This document shows positions 7,288 through 17,129 of a stretch of 50,568 nucleotides of DNA, in pieces; position 1 is the first letter of the stretch, and each line of letters opens with the position of its first letter. A model generated the notes under the pieces. The model had not been told where the DNA came from. It did not search any database and saw only the letters and a list, made by a program, of their open reading frames with translations. The translations under genes and the position numbers were made by a program. The DNA lies in assembly GCA_039029315.1 (NCBI GenBank), contig JBCCGK010000088.1:1-50568 (forward strand). Direction: 5' to 3'. Source of the DNA: JBCCCJ01 sp039029315 (lineage in GTDB: Bacteria > Bacteroidota > Bacteroidia > J057).

Positions 7288-10119
7288 ATGAAATTGTCAT
7301 TTGCCTCTCGGTTTGTAAGGGTAAGACAAATGGAGTTTTCTTTTACTCCTTTTTATGCTCGATGTATATCGCTGCTGTTAGTATTGAATATATGTGTTGA
7401 TTCTTCACCGGCACAAGAATTAGATCCAAGCCTTCCTCCAAGTGGAAATTTTGATCTTTCTTATTGGAAACTCACCCGCCCAAACCAACAGGAAAAAGGG
7501 GAGAGCATTCTTACAAATGGCTATGAAGTGGAAGGGGAGTTCTATACAGACTCGATTAGCGGTGCCATGGTATTTTGGTGTCCCAATGATGGGAAGACGG
7601 GTGGCAGCACCTATCCAAGGAACGAGCTAAGAGAGATGATCCGTAGGGGAAACACCAGCATCGGCACGCAAGGGATCAATAAAAATAATTGGGTTTTTTC
7701 TTCTTCTACCTTGGCCAATCAACAAGCAGCTGGAGGCGTAGATGGCGTGATGACCGCTACTGTAGCTGTGGATCATGTATCTGAGACTTCTGATGCGAGT
7801 TTTAAAGTAGGTCGCACGATTGTCGGGCAAATACATGCCTCTGATGACGAGCCTTGTAGAATCTATTATCGCAAATTGCCGGGGAACACAAAGGGGTCTA
7901 TTTATTTTGCTCATGAACCTACTACCAGCGCAGAACAATGGTACGAGATGATTGGAAGTAGAAGCGATAATGCACCTGATCCAGAAGATGGAATTGCGTT
8001 AGGGGAAATCTTTAGCTACGAGATCAAGGCAATTGGCCATACGCTAACCGTAACCATCATGAGAGAGGGGAAGGATGATGTTGTTCAAGTAGTGGATATG
8101 ACGGATAGTGGCTTTGCTGATGATTGGATGTATTTCAAAGCAGGAAACTATAATCAGAATAATGCTGGAAATCCGGGCGAATATGCCCAAGTATCTTTCT
8201 TCGCATTAGATGTTAGGCACTTTGCTCCCACTCCGCCATCCGCTTATGATGCCCCATCTGACATACCAAGGTTTCAAGCTTTTCTGGCAGACTGCAAGCT
8301 CCAGGCTCCTAATAGTTCTACTTTGGCTCACAATTCTACCCTAAATAATGGATATACGCATCCGCAGTATTTCTATGTAGCTGATGGTGATAAGATGCTG
8401 TTCTATCAATCAGGTGATAGCAAACGAACAGAGCTCCGAAATGAAACGAATTGGGATCTTACACAAGCCAATCGATCGCTACATGGAAGACTCGATGTTG
8501 TAGCGCAGAGCTGTGATCAAGTGACTGTCATGCAAATTCACGATGATGCCAATGCAGGTCCCGGACCGAATAAACCTCTGTTAAGAATTTATAAGCATAA
8601 TGCAAAATTTCCTACGAATCATGTGTGGGCAGCAATCAAAACAGATGATGGAGGATCTAATACCACCCATGTGGATCTTGGTGAAGACCCAGGAGGATAT
8701 TTTACTTGTGCCATCCGATTGGTGGACGGAAATATGATCATTGATTATGAGGGTGAAGAGAAGGTGAACATGGATGTCTCTTTCTGGACTTTTCCCAGTT
8801 ATTGGAAGGCAGGTGCTTATCTTCAGGATAATGGGGAGGCGACCATACATTTTGATGAATTGTTTGAAGCAGATGGCTCCCCACAGAACTATGTTCCCAC
8901 TATTCGTGTAACCGCTCCTTCATCTGGCACAAATTTTTTGCCAGGCAGCGACATCACGATTAGCGTTGACGCGGTAGATTCAGATGGGACAGTAACAATG
9001 GTTGAGTTTTTTGAAGGTGGTAATAATAAGATTGGGGAAGATTCTATCGCTCCCTATTCAATGACATGGACAAAAGTAGCTGAAGGCGGCTATACATTAA
9101 CAGCCAGGGCTACTGATGATGAAGGAGGATCAAAGACGACCGTGAGTACCCTTATCACGGTTCAGGTTCCGGTAGACGTGACCGGAGTAGACTTGGCGGA
9201 GGTCACCGGACCCATTGCTGTTAACGCTAGCGTTCAGCTGGAGGCATTCGTTTCTCCTGCCAATGCGACCAATCAAACTTTGGTGTTTGAATCTGATGAC
9301 CCTGCCATTGCTACGGTTAGTGAGGGCGGCTTATTGACGGCGATTGCTGAGGGGCTTGTTACAGTTACGGTAACAACAGATGACGGGGGATTTATCGATT
9401 CGAAAATGATTCAGGTCCTCACTCCTTCTACTGAATTTAACTGGGCATTGGGTCAGCCGGTTGTGGGAAGCGCTACGCCTGATGGTAATAATGATGAAGC
9501 TAAACTTGTAGATGATGATACCAATACACGTTGGTCTGTAAAGGAGTATCCGCAGTCAGCGACTGTTGATTTACAAGGAGACATAAAGATCACTCAGACA
9601 GAAGTTTCCTCATACGAAGATAGAGCTTATCAATTCCTTATTGAAGGTGCTGCAAATGAAGAGGGCCCTTATACAACGATCGTAGACAGATCAAACAATA
9701 ACATTCCAGGAACTGCAAATGCACCAATTATCAATGAGGTAGACAATGTAGAAGCCAGGTTTGTAAGAATAAGCGTATCTGGCGCAGATCTGTATACCGG
9801 TTCATGGGTAAGTCTTACCGAACTGAGAGTGTTTGGTGAAGGGGAGAGAACATATACGAATGAAGAAGAAGAGGAAGAAGAGGAAGAAGAAATTACAGAA
9901 GTCCTCCTATCTCCCAATCCTGCCACATCTGATGTAACACTAAAAGCTCCTGAAGAATACGATACCGTATCCATTTTTGATACATCCGGAAGAAGGCTTA
10001 TCCAGGCAGAGATCGATCAGGTAGTAACACTAGATATCAGTATGCTTCAAGCGGGTTTGTATTTGGTAAAATTGGAAGGCAATGATCAGCCTCATGTTAC
10101 GAAGTTGATAAAACGGTAA
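7288..10119 (+). CDS. Secreted alginate lyase with two PL7 domains
   Basis: This 943-residue enzyme should cleave alginate by beta-elimination outside the cell. It carries two complete PL7 jelly-roll domains. The first (about 55-315) has RNELRE (Arg111), QIH (Gln181, His183) and YFKAGNYNQ (Tyr288). The second (about 330-530) has RTELRNE (Arg380), QIH (Gln416, His418) and YWKAGAYLQ (Tyr511). These match the Arg/Gln/His/Tyr set of PL7 lyases. Next come an Ig-like domain (~536-624), a BIG2-type domain (~629-709) and an F5/8-type C (CBM32-like) domain (~716-851). A run of ten Glu (859-868) then leads to a T9SS sorting domain (from ~870). The ATG at 7288 is chosen because the open frame upstream lies in the repeat element and has no signal peptide start. 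The signal peptide is long, ending near SSPAQ. Confidence 0.92.
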   Translation: MKLSFASRFVRVRQMEFSFTPFYARCISLLLVLNICVDSSPAQELDPSLPPSGNFDLSYWKLTRPNQQEKGESILTNGYEVEGEFYTDSISGAMVFWCPNDGKTGGSTYPRNELREMIRRGNTSIGTQGINKNNWVFSSSTLANQQAAGGVDGVMTATVAVDHVSETSDASFKVGRTIVGQIHASDDEPCRIYYRKLPGNTKGSIYFAHEPTTSAEQWYEMIGSRSDNAPDPEDGIALGEIFSYEIKAIGHTLTVTIMREGKDDVVQVVDMTDSGFADDWMYFKAGNYNQNNAGNPGEYAQVSFFALDVRHFAPTPPSAYDAPSDIPRFQAFLADCKLQAPNSSTLAHNSTLNNGYTHPQYFYVADGDKMLFYQSGDSKRTELRNETNWDLTQANRSLHGRLDVVAQSCDQVTVMQIHDDANAGPGPNKPLLRIYKHNAKFPTNHVWAAIKTDDGGSNTTHVDLGEDPGGYFTCAIRLVDGNMIIDYEGEEKVNMDVSFWTFPSYWKAGAYLQDNGEATIHFDELFEADGSPQNYVPTIRVTAPSSGTNFLPGSDITISVDAVDSDGTVTMVEFFEGGNNKIGEDSIAPYSMTWTKVAEGGYTLTARATDDEGGSKTTVSTLITVQVPVDVTGVDLAEVTGPIAVNASVQLEAFVSPANATNQTLVFESDDPAIATVSEGGLLTAIAEGLVTVTVTTDDGGFIDSKMIQVLTPSTEFNWALGQPVVGSATPDGNNDEAKLVDDDTNTRWSVKEYPQSATVDLQGDIKITQTEVSSYEDRAYQFLIEGAANEEGPYTTIVDRSNNNIPGTANAPIINEVDNVEARFVRISVSGADLYTGSWVSLTELRVFGEGERTYTNEEEEEEEEEEITEVLLSPNPATSDVTLKAPEEYDTVSIFDTSGRRLIQAEIDQVVTLDISMLQAGLYLVKLEGNDQPHVTKLIKR

Positions 10120-10264
10120 GTTGCCAGCACACAGACTAACATGTTTTGCCTAGCTCTACCCAACGCGCAAACATATCAAGTCAGCCAATATTTCCTTTGA
10201 GGTGAGACGTTTGTGCGTTGGAATGAGTCTGGAAAAACGTCTCGTCTTCCTTACAGAAACTACT

Positions 10265-12220
10265 ATGAAGTTTCCTCTACTGTTTTCTTTTCTATTCCTT
10301 ACTGTTCTTGTTGGTGCACAAAGCCGCTATGAGGTGTCATCCGGTGGAGAATTCCATACGGCTCAAGAGCAGGCCAGTGCAGGGGATACAATCGTATGGC
10401 AATCGGGTGTCTATGCCGATACTCGAATGGACATCAATAAAGACGGAATCATCGTAACCGCAGAACCATATGGCACTGTTTTGTTTAAAGGAGCATCGAG
10501 AGTGATCATACATGGCGATGATGTTACCTTTTCAGGCATTCAGTACGTGGGAGGGGTAATTGGCAATTTAGATGTAATAAGAGTCTATGGAAGCGATGTG
10601 TTGATTACGCATGTGAATATTCAGAATTATACCAGCTTCAAATATCTCAGAGTGTATGAAGAATCCCGAAGAACAAGCATTCGCCATTGCAACTTCGAAA
10701 ACCGCCTCAACTTAGATGATCAGAACATCCTCTCCATATTGGTAGACGAAGAACCTGGCTATCACAAGATCCAATATTGTTCCTTCAAAAATTTTGAAGG
10801 GATAGGTCTTGACGAAGGGATAGAGCCCATCAGAATTGGCGTCAGTTCACAAGGCCATTTGGATAGTCGTACGCTCGTAGAATATTGCTACTTTACAAGA
10901 TGCAATGGAGATGGTGAAATCATCTCGCATAAGTCCAGGCAAAACGTATATCGATATAACACCTTTGAAAATAACCCAGTATCTGAGCTTGTACTCAGAC
11001 ATGGGGATGAGGGAATCGTGTACGGTAATTTTTTTATCAATAATATGGGAGGCGTTCGAATACGAGAGGGCTCTCATCATTTCATTTACAACAACTACTT
11101 CGAAGGACTAGACAAAAGAGTCATTTACCTCATGAATGACCCCGCAGACCCCTTAAATGACATTCACATATATCATAATACCATCATCCATTCAGAGGAA
11201 GTAAGATTGGGAGGTACAGGAAATCACCCGCCCAGCAATGTTTTCATTGCTAATAATGTTTTTGCCAATCCAAAACAGAGATTATTTCAGGAAGATACCG
11301 GAAATGAGACATGGATTGCAAACCTGTCATTTGGTACCCTTGGGATTGATACGCCATCAACTGGATTGTCACATACAGACCCTGCTCTGTATGAAAATAC
11401 CAAGGGCTTTTTCCAGCCAGAATCCAATAGTCCTGTTCTTGCTGCGGCGAATGCTGGCTATCCAGCGGTTCCGCTTTATCCAGGCATGGAGTATGACAAT
11501 GAGCTATTCCTTGATGTAATGAAAGAATCAAGACCGGTATCCATCACTGAGCGAGCGATTGGTGCTTCTGAATTTTCATCAATCGTCGATGTTCAACCGC
11601 ATGCCACTGAGATGAATACAGGCCCGTCCTACTTATTTGATAATCCTATCGATTATGTAGCTGCTAATGCAATACAGCTTTTTATTGGAGAAGAAGGGGA
11701 TAGTAAATCAATTAAGGTGTCCAGCAATATCGATTGGACAGTGACGAGCAATGAGGAGTGGATCTCTACTGATCTACCATCCGGATCGGGGGATGCCCAA
11801 CTCAATGTTACGATTGATAGAAACCAGGATAGTGTGAAACGATCGGGATCACTGACAATTGCCGGAGGGACACAATCGGCGACTATTGAGCTGCATCAGG
11901 ACGCTGCTGAGCAAGTTGTTGTTCAGGATAGTAGTGTCCAGGATACTAGTGTTCAGGAAGGTGAGTTGCTGATATTTCCAAACCCAACAGATGGAAGCCT
12001 AATATTTAATAACATACCAGAGGGAATCTATCATTCGTTCATAGAAATATTTCATTTAGATGGGAAAAATGCTTTCTCAAAGGAGTATCGAATCAATCAT
12101 AATGAATTGGTGATTGATTTGGCTCAATTGACAGCTGGTATGTATATAATGAAAATAACATTCATGAGTCAAGATGGCAGTGTGCACACTGAATTGACCC
12201 ATAAGCTTGTAAGACAGTAA
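10265..12220 (+). CDS. Secreted PL6 alginate lyase with BACON domain and T9SS tail
   Basis: This 651-residue protein of the PL6 (chondroitinase B-like) family is a right-handed beta-helix that cleaves alginate or MG/M blocks. After a signal peptide (cleavage near VGAQS), the beta-helix spans about residues 22-430. The catalytic pair is visible as Lys223 (ISHKS) and Arg245 (LRHGDE), spaced like the Lys/Arg pair of the family. Residues ~468-547 match a BACON domain (IDWTVTSNEEWIS, then GSLTIAGGTQSATIEL), often a mucin- or glycan-contact spacer. The last ~85 residues form a T9SS sorting domain (IFPNPTDG). The ATG at 10265 gives a clean signal peptide; an upstream in-frame extension does not. It follows the PL7 gene after ~145 bp and probably acts with it at the cell surface. 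Confidence 0.92.
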   Translation: MKFPLLFSFLFLTVLVGAQSRYEVSSGGEFHTAQEQASAGDTIVWQSGVYADTRMDINKDGIIVTAEPYGTVLFKGASRVIIHGDDVTFSGIQYVGGVIGNLDVIRVYGSDVLITHVNIQNYTSFKYLRVYEESRRTSIRHCNFENRLNLDDQNILSILVDEEPGYHKIQYCSFKNFEGIGLDEGIEPIRIGVSSQGHLDSRTLVEYCYFTRCNGDGEIISHKSRQNVYRYNTFENNPVSELVLRHGDEGIVYGNFFINNMGGVRIREGSHHFIYNNYFEGLDKRVIYLMNDPADPLNDIHIYHNTIIHSEEVRLGGTGNHPPSNVFIANNVFANPKQRLFQEDTGNETWIANLSFGTLGIDTPSTGLSHTDPALYENTKGFFQPESNSPVLAAANAGYPAVPLYPGMEYDNELFLDVMKESRPVSITERAIGASEFSSIVDVQPHATEMNTGPSYLFDNPIDYVAANAIQLFIGEEGDSKSIKVSSNIDWTVTSNEEWISTDLPSGSGDAQLNVTIDRNQDSVKRSGSLTIAGGTQSATIELHQDAAEQVVVQDSSVQDTSVQEGELLIFPNPTDGSLIFNNIPEGIYHSFIEIFHLDGKNAFSKEYRINHNELVIDLAQLTAGMYIMKITFMSQDGSVHTELTHKLVRQ

Positions 12221-12307
12221 CCACTTGCTAGCCAATGACTGCAAACGGATAACCATCAAATGAATGATTCGGACCAATGATTTTCTATTTTTTATTACCA
12301 GTAAGGG

Positions 12308-12458
12308 TTAGTATTAGGACACATTTACATTTGACAATCATGCTCCACCCTCTCGCTCTCCCGCCAGCGGGAGACATCAGCCCACAAGCCTGCAATCGCA
12401 GATTGGAGGGGGCTGGAGGAGGAACAAGATCCTACAATTTATTGTGTCTACCTACTAA
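12308..12458. repeat. Inverted-repeat-ended intergenic element, copy 2
   Basis: This is a diverged direct copy of the element at 7101-7266. It shares a ~40-bp block around the CTCCCGCCAGCGGGAG hairpin and has similar ends (GGACACATTTACAT at the left, ATTGTGTCTACCTACTA at the right). It lies in the ~500-bp gap between the PL6 gene and gntR. Apart from it and the operators, that gap (12221-12676) holds nothing I recognise. Confidence 0.65.
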
Positions 12459-12676
12459 ATAGGCAATGCTTTCGATGACGCAAACAAACAGCAAATTAAA
12501 GAGTGGCTGCCAGATACAGAGATTCGTTTTTAATGGAGGTAAAATGCTGAACCCTGCCGATTTCAGCATGAAGCAATCAATAACAAAAGCCTGAATTTCC
12601 TCTCCATCAGTACCTACTGATCTCTTTTTCAGAAAATTGCCGACATTTTTTTTGGGGGTTTCATTTTTATTCTTAA

Positions 12677-12712
12677 ATTGGTGAACCAATTACCAATGAT
12701 TGGTTTACCAAT
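12677..12712 (+). promoter_or_regulatory. Paired GntR-type operator palindromes before gntR
   Basis: Two palindromes of the form ATTGGTnnACCAAT lie at 12677-12690 and 12699-12712, 22 bp apart. An extra inverted half-site between them (ACCAAT at 12692-12697) makes ACCAATgATTGGT. They end 11 bases before the chosen gntR start at 12724, as expected for autoregulation that blocks both promoter and translation start. The same motif occurs three times at 651-694. I saw no further copy near the other operon starts in this window. Confidence 0.78.
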
Positions 12713-12723
12713 TTGATTTTGAC

Positions 12724-13449
12724 ATGGCTAACTCTTCTCACAACGGCTTTGAAACCTTTTTCCAGGAAATCGCGCTTGAAAAACCCTCGGATAAGATCAT
12801 CAATCAAATCAGAAATCTGATTCGATCTGGTCAATTGAAGCCAGGGGACAAGCTGCCACCGGAGAGAAAATTGGTTGAAAAGTTTGGAGTAGGAAGAGGA
12901 CATATCAGGGATGCGTTGAAAAAATTAGAATTCTATGGGATTCTGAAGACGCTTCCCCAAAGTGGGACTGTTGTTGCAGGATTAGGGGTAAAGGCCCTCG
13001 AAGGCATGATCACCAATGTATTGCAAATAGAATCACCTGATTTCTATTCTTTGGCAGAAACGAGGATCATGTTAGAAATCAACGCAACCCGTTTAGCGGC
13101 AGAAAGAAGAACGAATGAAGATATTATCCAGATTTCACAGGCATTGAATGAATATCGACTCAAGGTCGAAGCAGAAGACCAGGGAATCGAAGAAGACCTG
13201 ATGTTCCACTTACGAATTGCGGAAGCGAGTAAGAATCCGGTCTTGAGATCTCTATCTATGATCATTGTACCAGATATGATTCGCTATTCAAGAGAGTTGG
13301 ATATTTGTGGCGATGGAAGATTTAGGCTGGCCCTGGAGGAACATGAGACAATTTTGGAATATATCCGAGAGGGGGATGGGGAGAAAGCCGCTGCTGCAAT
13401 GAAATTTCATTTGAAGGATCTACTGGATAGAAGTTCAGACCAGCATTGA
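12724..13449 (+). CDS. FadR-subfamily GntR regulator of the alginate locus
   Basis: This 241-residue transcription factor has an N-terminal GntR winged helix (about residues 20-85; PGDKLPPERKLVEKFGVGRGHIRDALKKLE). A helical FCD ligand domain (about 100-230) shows the metal/ligand pattern DLMFHLRIAEASxNPVL, then EEHETIL and KFHLKDLL. FCD regulators of this branch often sense uronates or related acids. A sugar acid from alginate breakdown is the likely inducer here, by inference. Palindromes directly upstream suggest autoregulation. The ATG at 12724 is preferred over an upstream in-frame TTG, which lies inside the operator. The protein is complete, unlike its truncated copy at 700-861. Confidence 0.9.
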   Translation: MANSSHNGFETFFQEIALEKPSDKIINQIRNLIRSGQLKPGDKLPPERKLVEKFGVGRGHIRDALKKLEFYGILKTLPQSGTVVAGLGVKALEGMITNVLQIESPDFYSLAETRIMLEINATRLAAERRTNEDIIQISQALNEYRLKVEAEDQGIEEDLMFHLRIAEASKNPVLRSLSMIIVPDMIRYSRELDICGDGRFRLALEEHETILEYIREGDGEKAAAAMKFHLKDLLDRSSDQH

Positions 13450-13603
13450 TCAGCTATAAGTTCAACTACAACCCTAAATATTACGACTACTATGGAGCAA
13501 GCCTAGCGATCTCACTTCTCGCAACCTGCATGTATACTTCTGATAAGCAATTGAAGCTAGCAATCATATAGATTGCCAGCTCCAAGAATTCTATAATTCC
13601 TGA

Positions 13604-13640
13604 TAGGTAAAAAAGAACAATTGAACAGCGTTCTTACCTA
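13604..13640 (+). promoter_or_regulatory. Inverted repeat upstream of susC2
   Basis: Arms TAGGTAAAAAAGAAC and GTTCTTACCTA face each other around a short spacer containing AATTGAACAGC, with an asymmetric A-run bulge. It sits ~50 bp before the susC2 start. It may be an operator or a leader hairpin; it does not match the TTGGTnnACCAA sites. No terminal T-run follows, so it is unlikely to be a terminator. Confidence 0.4.
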
Positions 13641-13690
13641 CTGGGGAACTATTGTTCTTGACATATCCATTATCAAAAACATTTGAAATT

Positions 13691-16600
13691 ATGAAACTTA
13701 GACTACTCTATCAAGCAAAAGATGTCATACTCATTGGCTTGAGTATGCTGATTTGCTTGACTATTACTTCACAAGGATTTACAAAAAACGGGTATTCCAC
13801 TTCGATTGAAGTCGAATATGCCAACATCACTGGAAAGGTTACCGCATCTGACAATGGAGCCGCTTTGACAGGCGCCACAGTACAGGTAAAAGGGACCACC
13901 ACAGGGACATTTACGGATGACACTGGTAACTACTCAATCGAGGTTAATGGAGAGGATGCCATATTGGTATTTTCATATCTTGGATACCTCAGCCAGGAAG
14001 TTGCAGTCAATGGTCAGACGACGATCAACATTTCTCTGGCAGTCGATAATACGAACTCTCTGGATGAAGTTGTCGTTGTTGGCTACGGTGTGCGAAAAAA
14101 ATCACACAATACAGGTGCGATTGCACAGGTTGGTGGCCGGGATGTCGCAGCGATTCAGGCAAATCGTGTGGATGATGCACTTGCAGGGAAGTTGGCAGGT
14201 GTCTTGATCCAAAACCAGGATGGGGAGCCAGGTGCGGACCCAAAAATTCAAATCAGAGCAGCTTCCTCTATTTCAGGTGACTCCAATCCACTGATTGTTG
14301 TGGATGGCTATCCGATTTCAGGAAGTTTGGCCACTGTGAACCCCAATGATATCGAAAGTATTGAAGTATTGAAAGATGCTGCCTCAGCTGCCATATACGG
14401 CTCTCGGGGAGCCAATGGGGTCATTTTGGTTACAACCAAAAAAGGAAAGTCAGGCAAAGCTCAGGTAAGTTACAATGCCTATATAAGCACCTCTAGTAAG
14501 TATGTAAGAGACAATGAACAAATTCTAACATCTGGAGAATGGGCTGACATGATAGATGCTGGTATGGCCGATGGGACCTTTGATGTATCTGAAGTGGACC
14601 CAGCGTTATTGAACTATCGCTTAACTGCCTTTAGAAATTCACCCGATGTCGTGAGCGTAGAAGATTGGTTGTTCCGACAAGGAAACAGCATGAACCACGA
14701 CTTGAGCATCAGCGGCGGCAACGAAGATGTCAATTATTTTGCCTCACTTGGCTATCTCAATACGCAGGGGATTGCCATTACCCAAGGCTTTGAAAGATAT
14801 AACGGACGTATGAATATCGATGCCAAGGTGGGGAATCGACTCAAGACGGGATTGAATATCAATGGATTCATGGGGGATAGAGATCTGGTCGCTCATGACA
14901 TGAGGGATCTCTTGAGAGCGTATAGTGTTCATCCGATTTACCATACAGAAGCCTCTATTAACTTCGTGCAACAGTTGGATGCTCAAGCACAGGCATTGGG
15001 ACTCTCTTCCTTTAACTCTGGATTCAGAGGAGGTGATGCGCCCTGGAATAACAGTATTTATACCCTGGAGCCTGGGATGTCTGCACAAGACTGGCATTAT
15101 GGAAGAAGCGGAAATGGCATTGGAGGGTCTGGAGATGCAGGTCCGGCAACAAAACTTGACGCTGCAGACCGTTGGCAAAAAACCTATTTCGCGAATGTGA
15201 GTACGTATCTGCAACTCAAGATCGTCGATGGCTTGAATCTGAAAACTGTGTTGGGGGGAGATATAAGAGATACCCGGGACTTTTATTCGCAAACACTGGA
15301 AGCGGATTCCAGAGCACGCTCAACTCAATCTGACCTGGATCAGATAGATGTAAAAAGATCTTCAGTATTGAGTGAGACTACCTTGAATTTTGCAAAAACA
15401 ATCGGGAATCATGATGTGTCTGCAGTCGCTGGATACGAATTTCAAAATTTCTATATCAGAGGAACCACCTTGCGTGGGACGAATCTGCCATTTGGTCAGC
15501 CGCTCAATTATGGGCTGCTAGATCCAGCAGATATCACCGTTTCTGAGAGAAATGAGACGATTGCCAGACAGAGTGTGTTTGGCAGAGTGAACTATGCCTT
15601 TGACAATCGGTATTTGCTATCCGTATCAGTGAGAAGAGATGGGGATTCTAGATTTGGCGCAAACAATAGATTCCAAACCTTCCCAGCTGTTTCTGCAGGA
15701 TGGAACATCCATAATGAATCCTTTTACAATTCAGAATTCCTAAGCACTTTGAAGCCAAGATTCAGCAGAGGGTCTTTGGGAACGACTTCTTTCCTGGGAG
15801 CATACAATTCATTGAGTCTGTTGAATCCGCAAGCCACTGTCTTAGGAAATTCCTTCCTCATTCCCTCTGATATTGCCAATCCAAATTTGACCTGGCAGAC
15901 CAATACAGAGACCAATTGGGGGCTTAGTTTAGGTTTCCTCAACGATCGAATTACCCTGGGAGTAGATTATTACACCTCTCTCATCGAAGACATTCTCATT
16001 AATCAAAGCGTTTCTGAAGTATTGGGGACCACTTCCATTGCATTGAACTCAGGTGATGTAACAAGTTCCGGGATAGAATTTGAACTAGGAGCACATATCT
16101 TGTCCCAGGAAGATCTCACCTGGACGATCAATGCCAACCTGGCTACGGTTAATTCTGAAATTACTGATTTAGGGGGATTGAATGAATTGCCTCAAACCAT
16201 TTACGGGCAGTCTGGGAGAGGGCCTGTATTTAGAAATTATGTAGGGGGACAAATTGGGGAAATGTGGGGATTGGAAACCACCGGACCGGTTGAAATGAAA
16301 TATGTAGCCGATCCGACGAGAAACAATGGCATCAGTAGTGGCGAAAGTTATGTGGTAGATCAAAATGGGGATGGCGTCATTGACCGGACAAAAACTGTGG
16401 AAGAGGGGGGTGATTTGGTTAAAATTGGGCAGAACACACCAGATTTCTATTGGGGCTTGAATAGCCAGGTAAGATATAAAGATTTTGACCTGTCCTTCCA
16501 GCTTCAGGGATCTCACGGAGGCGAGGTATACAATATAGATCCTCTGTACTGGCAATCACAATGGGGAGGAAGATTGCGCTCTAGTTTTGATGATGACGGC

Positions 16601-16927
16601 GATGGCAAAGCTGACCATAATGGACAGCATTATGAAAGAAATAGAAACCAGACTGATGCCATGATTCAAGATGCCTCTTATGTGGCGCTGAGAAACCTGA
16701 CAATCGGCTATAATCTTGTGAACAAACTTGGGCTGAGTTCTGCAAGGATCTATGTTGCCTCTACCAACTTGTTGTATATGATGGGCTCTAATTATACCTC
16801 TTTTAACCCAGAAGGGGTAGAGATCACCAATGGTGGCTACTTAGGCCCCACAACCTATGGTGTGCAAGTAGGTGCAAGTCCTATTGTCAGAAGCTTTACG
16901 CTGGGTGTCAATGTCAATTTTAACTAA
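13691..16927 (+). CDS. SusC-like TonB-dependent outer membrane transporter 2
   Basis: This is a 1078-residue SusC-family porin. A signal sequence (MKLRLLYQAKD..., hydrophobic stretch ~12-28) leads to a carboxypeptidase-regulatory-like domain (about 45-118, ITGKVTASDNGAALTGATV). The TonB box region (LDEVVVVGYG) and plug follow (SNPLIVVDGYPI; AASAAIYGSRGANGVILVTTKKGK), then the beta-barrel. The ATG at 13691 is preferred over an upstream TTG that adds a non-signal extension. It is clearly paralogous to SusC1 but only moderately similar over the barrel, so the two pairs may take oligomers of different size or M/G content. That split is inference. The gene opens the second half of the locus, ~240 bp after gntR. 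Confidence 0.93.
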   Translation: MKLRLLYQAKDVILIGLSMLICLTITSQGFTKNGYSTSIEVEYANITGKVTASDNGAALTGATVQVKGTTTGTFTDDTGNYSIEVNGEDAILVFSYLGYLSQEVAVNGQTTINISLAVDNTNSLDEVVVVGYGVRKKSHNTGAIAQVGGRDVAAIQANRVDDALAGKLAGVLIQNQDGEPGADPKIQIRAASSISGDSNPLIVVDGYPISGSLATVNPNDIESIEVLKDAASAAIYGSRGANGVILVTTKKGKSGKAQVSYNAYISTSSKYVRDNEQILTSGEWADMIDAGMADGTFDVSEVDPALLNYRLTAFRNSPDVVSVEDWLFRQGNSMNHDLSISGGNEDVNYFASLGYLNTQGIAITQGFERYNGRMNIDAKVGNRLKTGLNINGFMGDRDLVAHDMRDLLRAYSVHPIYHTEASINFVQQLDAQAQALGLSSFNSGFRGGDAPWNNSIYTLEPGMSAQDWHYGRSGNGIGGSGDAGPATKLDAADRWQKTYFANVSTYLQLKIVDGLNLKTVLGGDIRDTRDFYSQTLEADSRARSTQSDLDQIDVKRSSVLSETTLNFAKTIGNHDVSAVAGYEFQNFYIRGTTLRGTNLPFGQPLNYGLLDPADITVSERNETIARQSVFGRVNYAFDNRYLLSVSVRRDGDSRFGANNRFQTFPAVSAGWNIHNESFYNSEFLSTLKPRFSRGSLGTTSFLGAYNSLSLLNPQATVLGNSFLIPSDIANPNLTWQTNTETNWGLSLGFLNDRITLGVDYYTSLIEDILINQSVSEVLGTTSIALNSGDVTSSGIEFELGAHILSQEDLTWTINANLATVNSEITDLGGLNELPQTIYGQSGRGPVFRNYVGGQIGEMWGLETTGPVEMKYVADPTRNNGISSGESYVVDQNGDGVIDRTKTVEEGGDLVKIGQNTPDFYWGLNSQVRYKDFDLSFQLQGSHGGEVYNIDPLYWQSQWGGRLRSSFDDDGDGKADHNGQHYERNRNQTDAMIQDASYVALRNLTIGYNLVNKLGLSSARIYVASTNLLYMMGSNYTSFNPEGVEITNGGYLGPTTYGVQVGASPIVRSFTLGVNVNFN

Positions 16928-17129
16928 TATCAAGTTAACCTCCCTTATTTCTAGAAGGAAAGCAGGCTAAAAAATGTCGAATGGCGAATGTCCAATGTTG
17001 AAGGAAATAAGCGCAAAACATCTCGCTCGCTTCAAAATTCTGAGTTCGACATTCATTATTCGACATTTGCCAGCCTCAATTTCAAAGAAGAAGGCATAGA
17101 ATTAACTTTTTATCTTAACCAATCAAATA

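Noticed and set aside
14744..15292. 182-codon minus-strand open frame
   Set aside because: It is antisense to susC2 with no recognisable protein signature.
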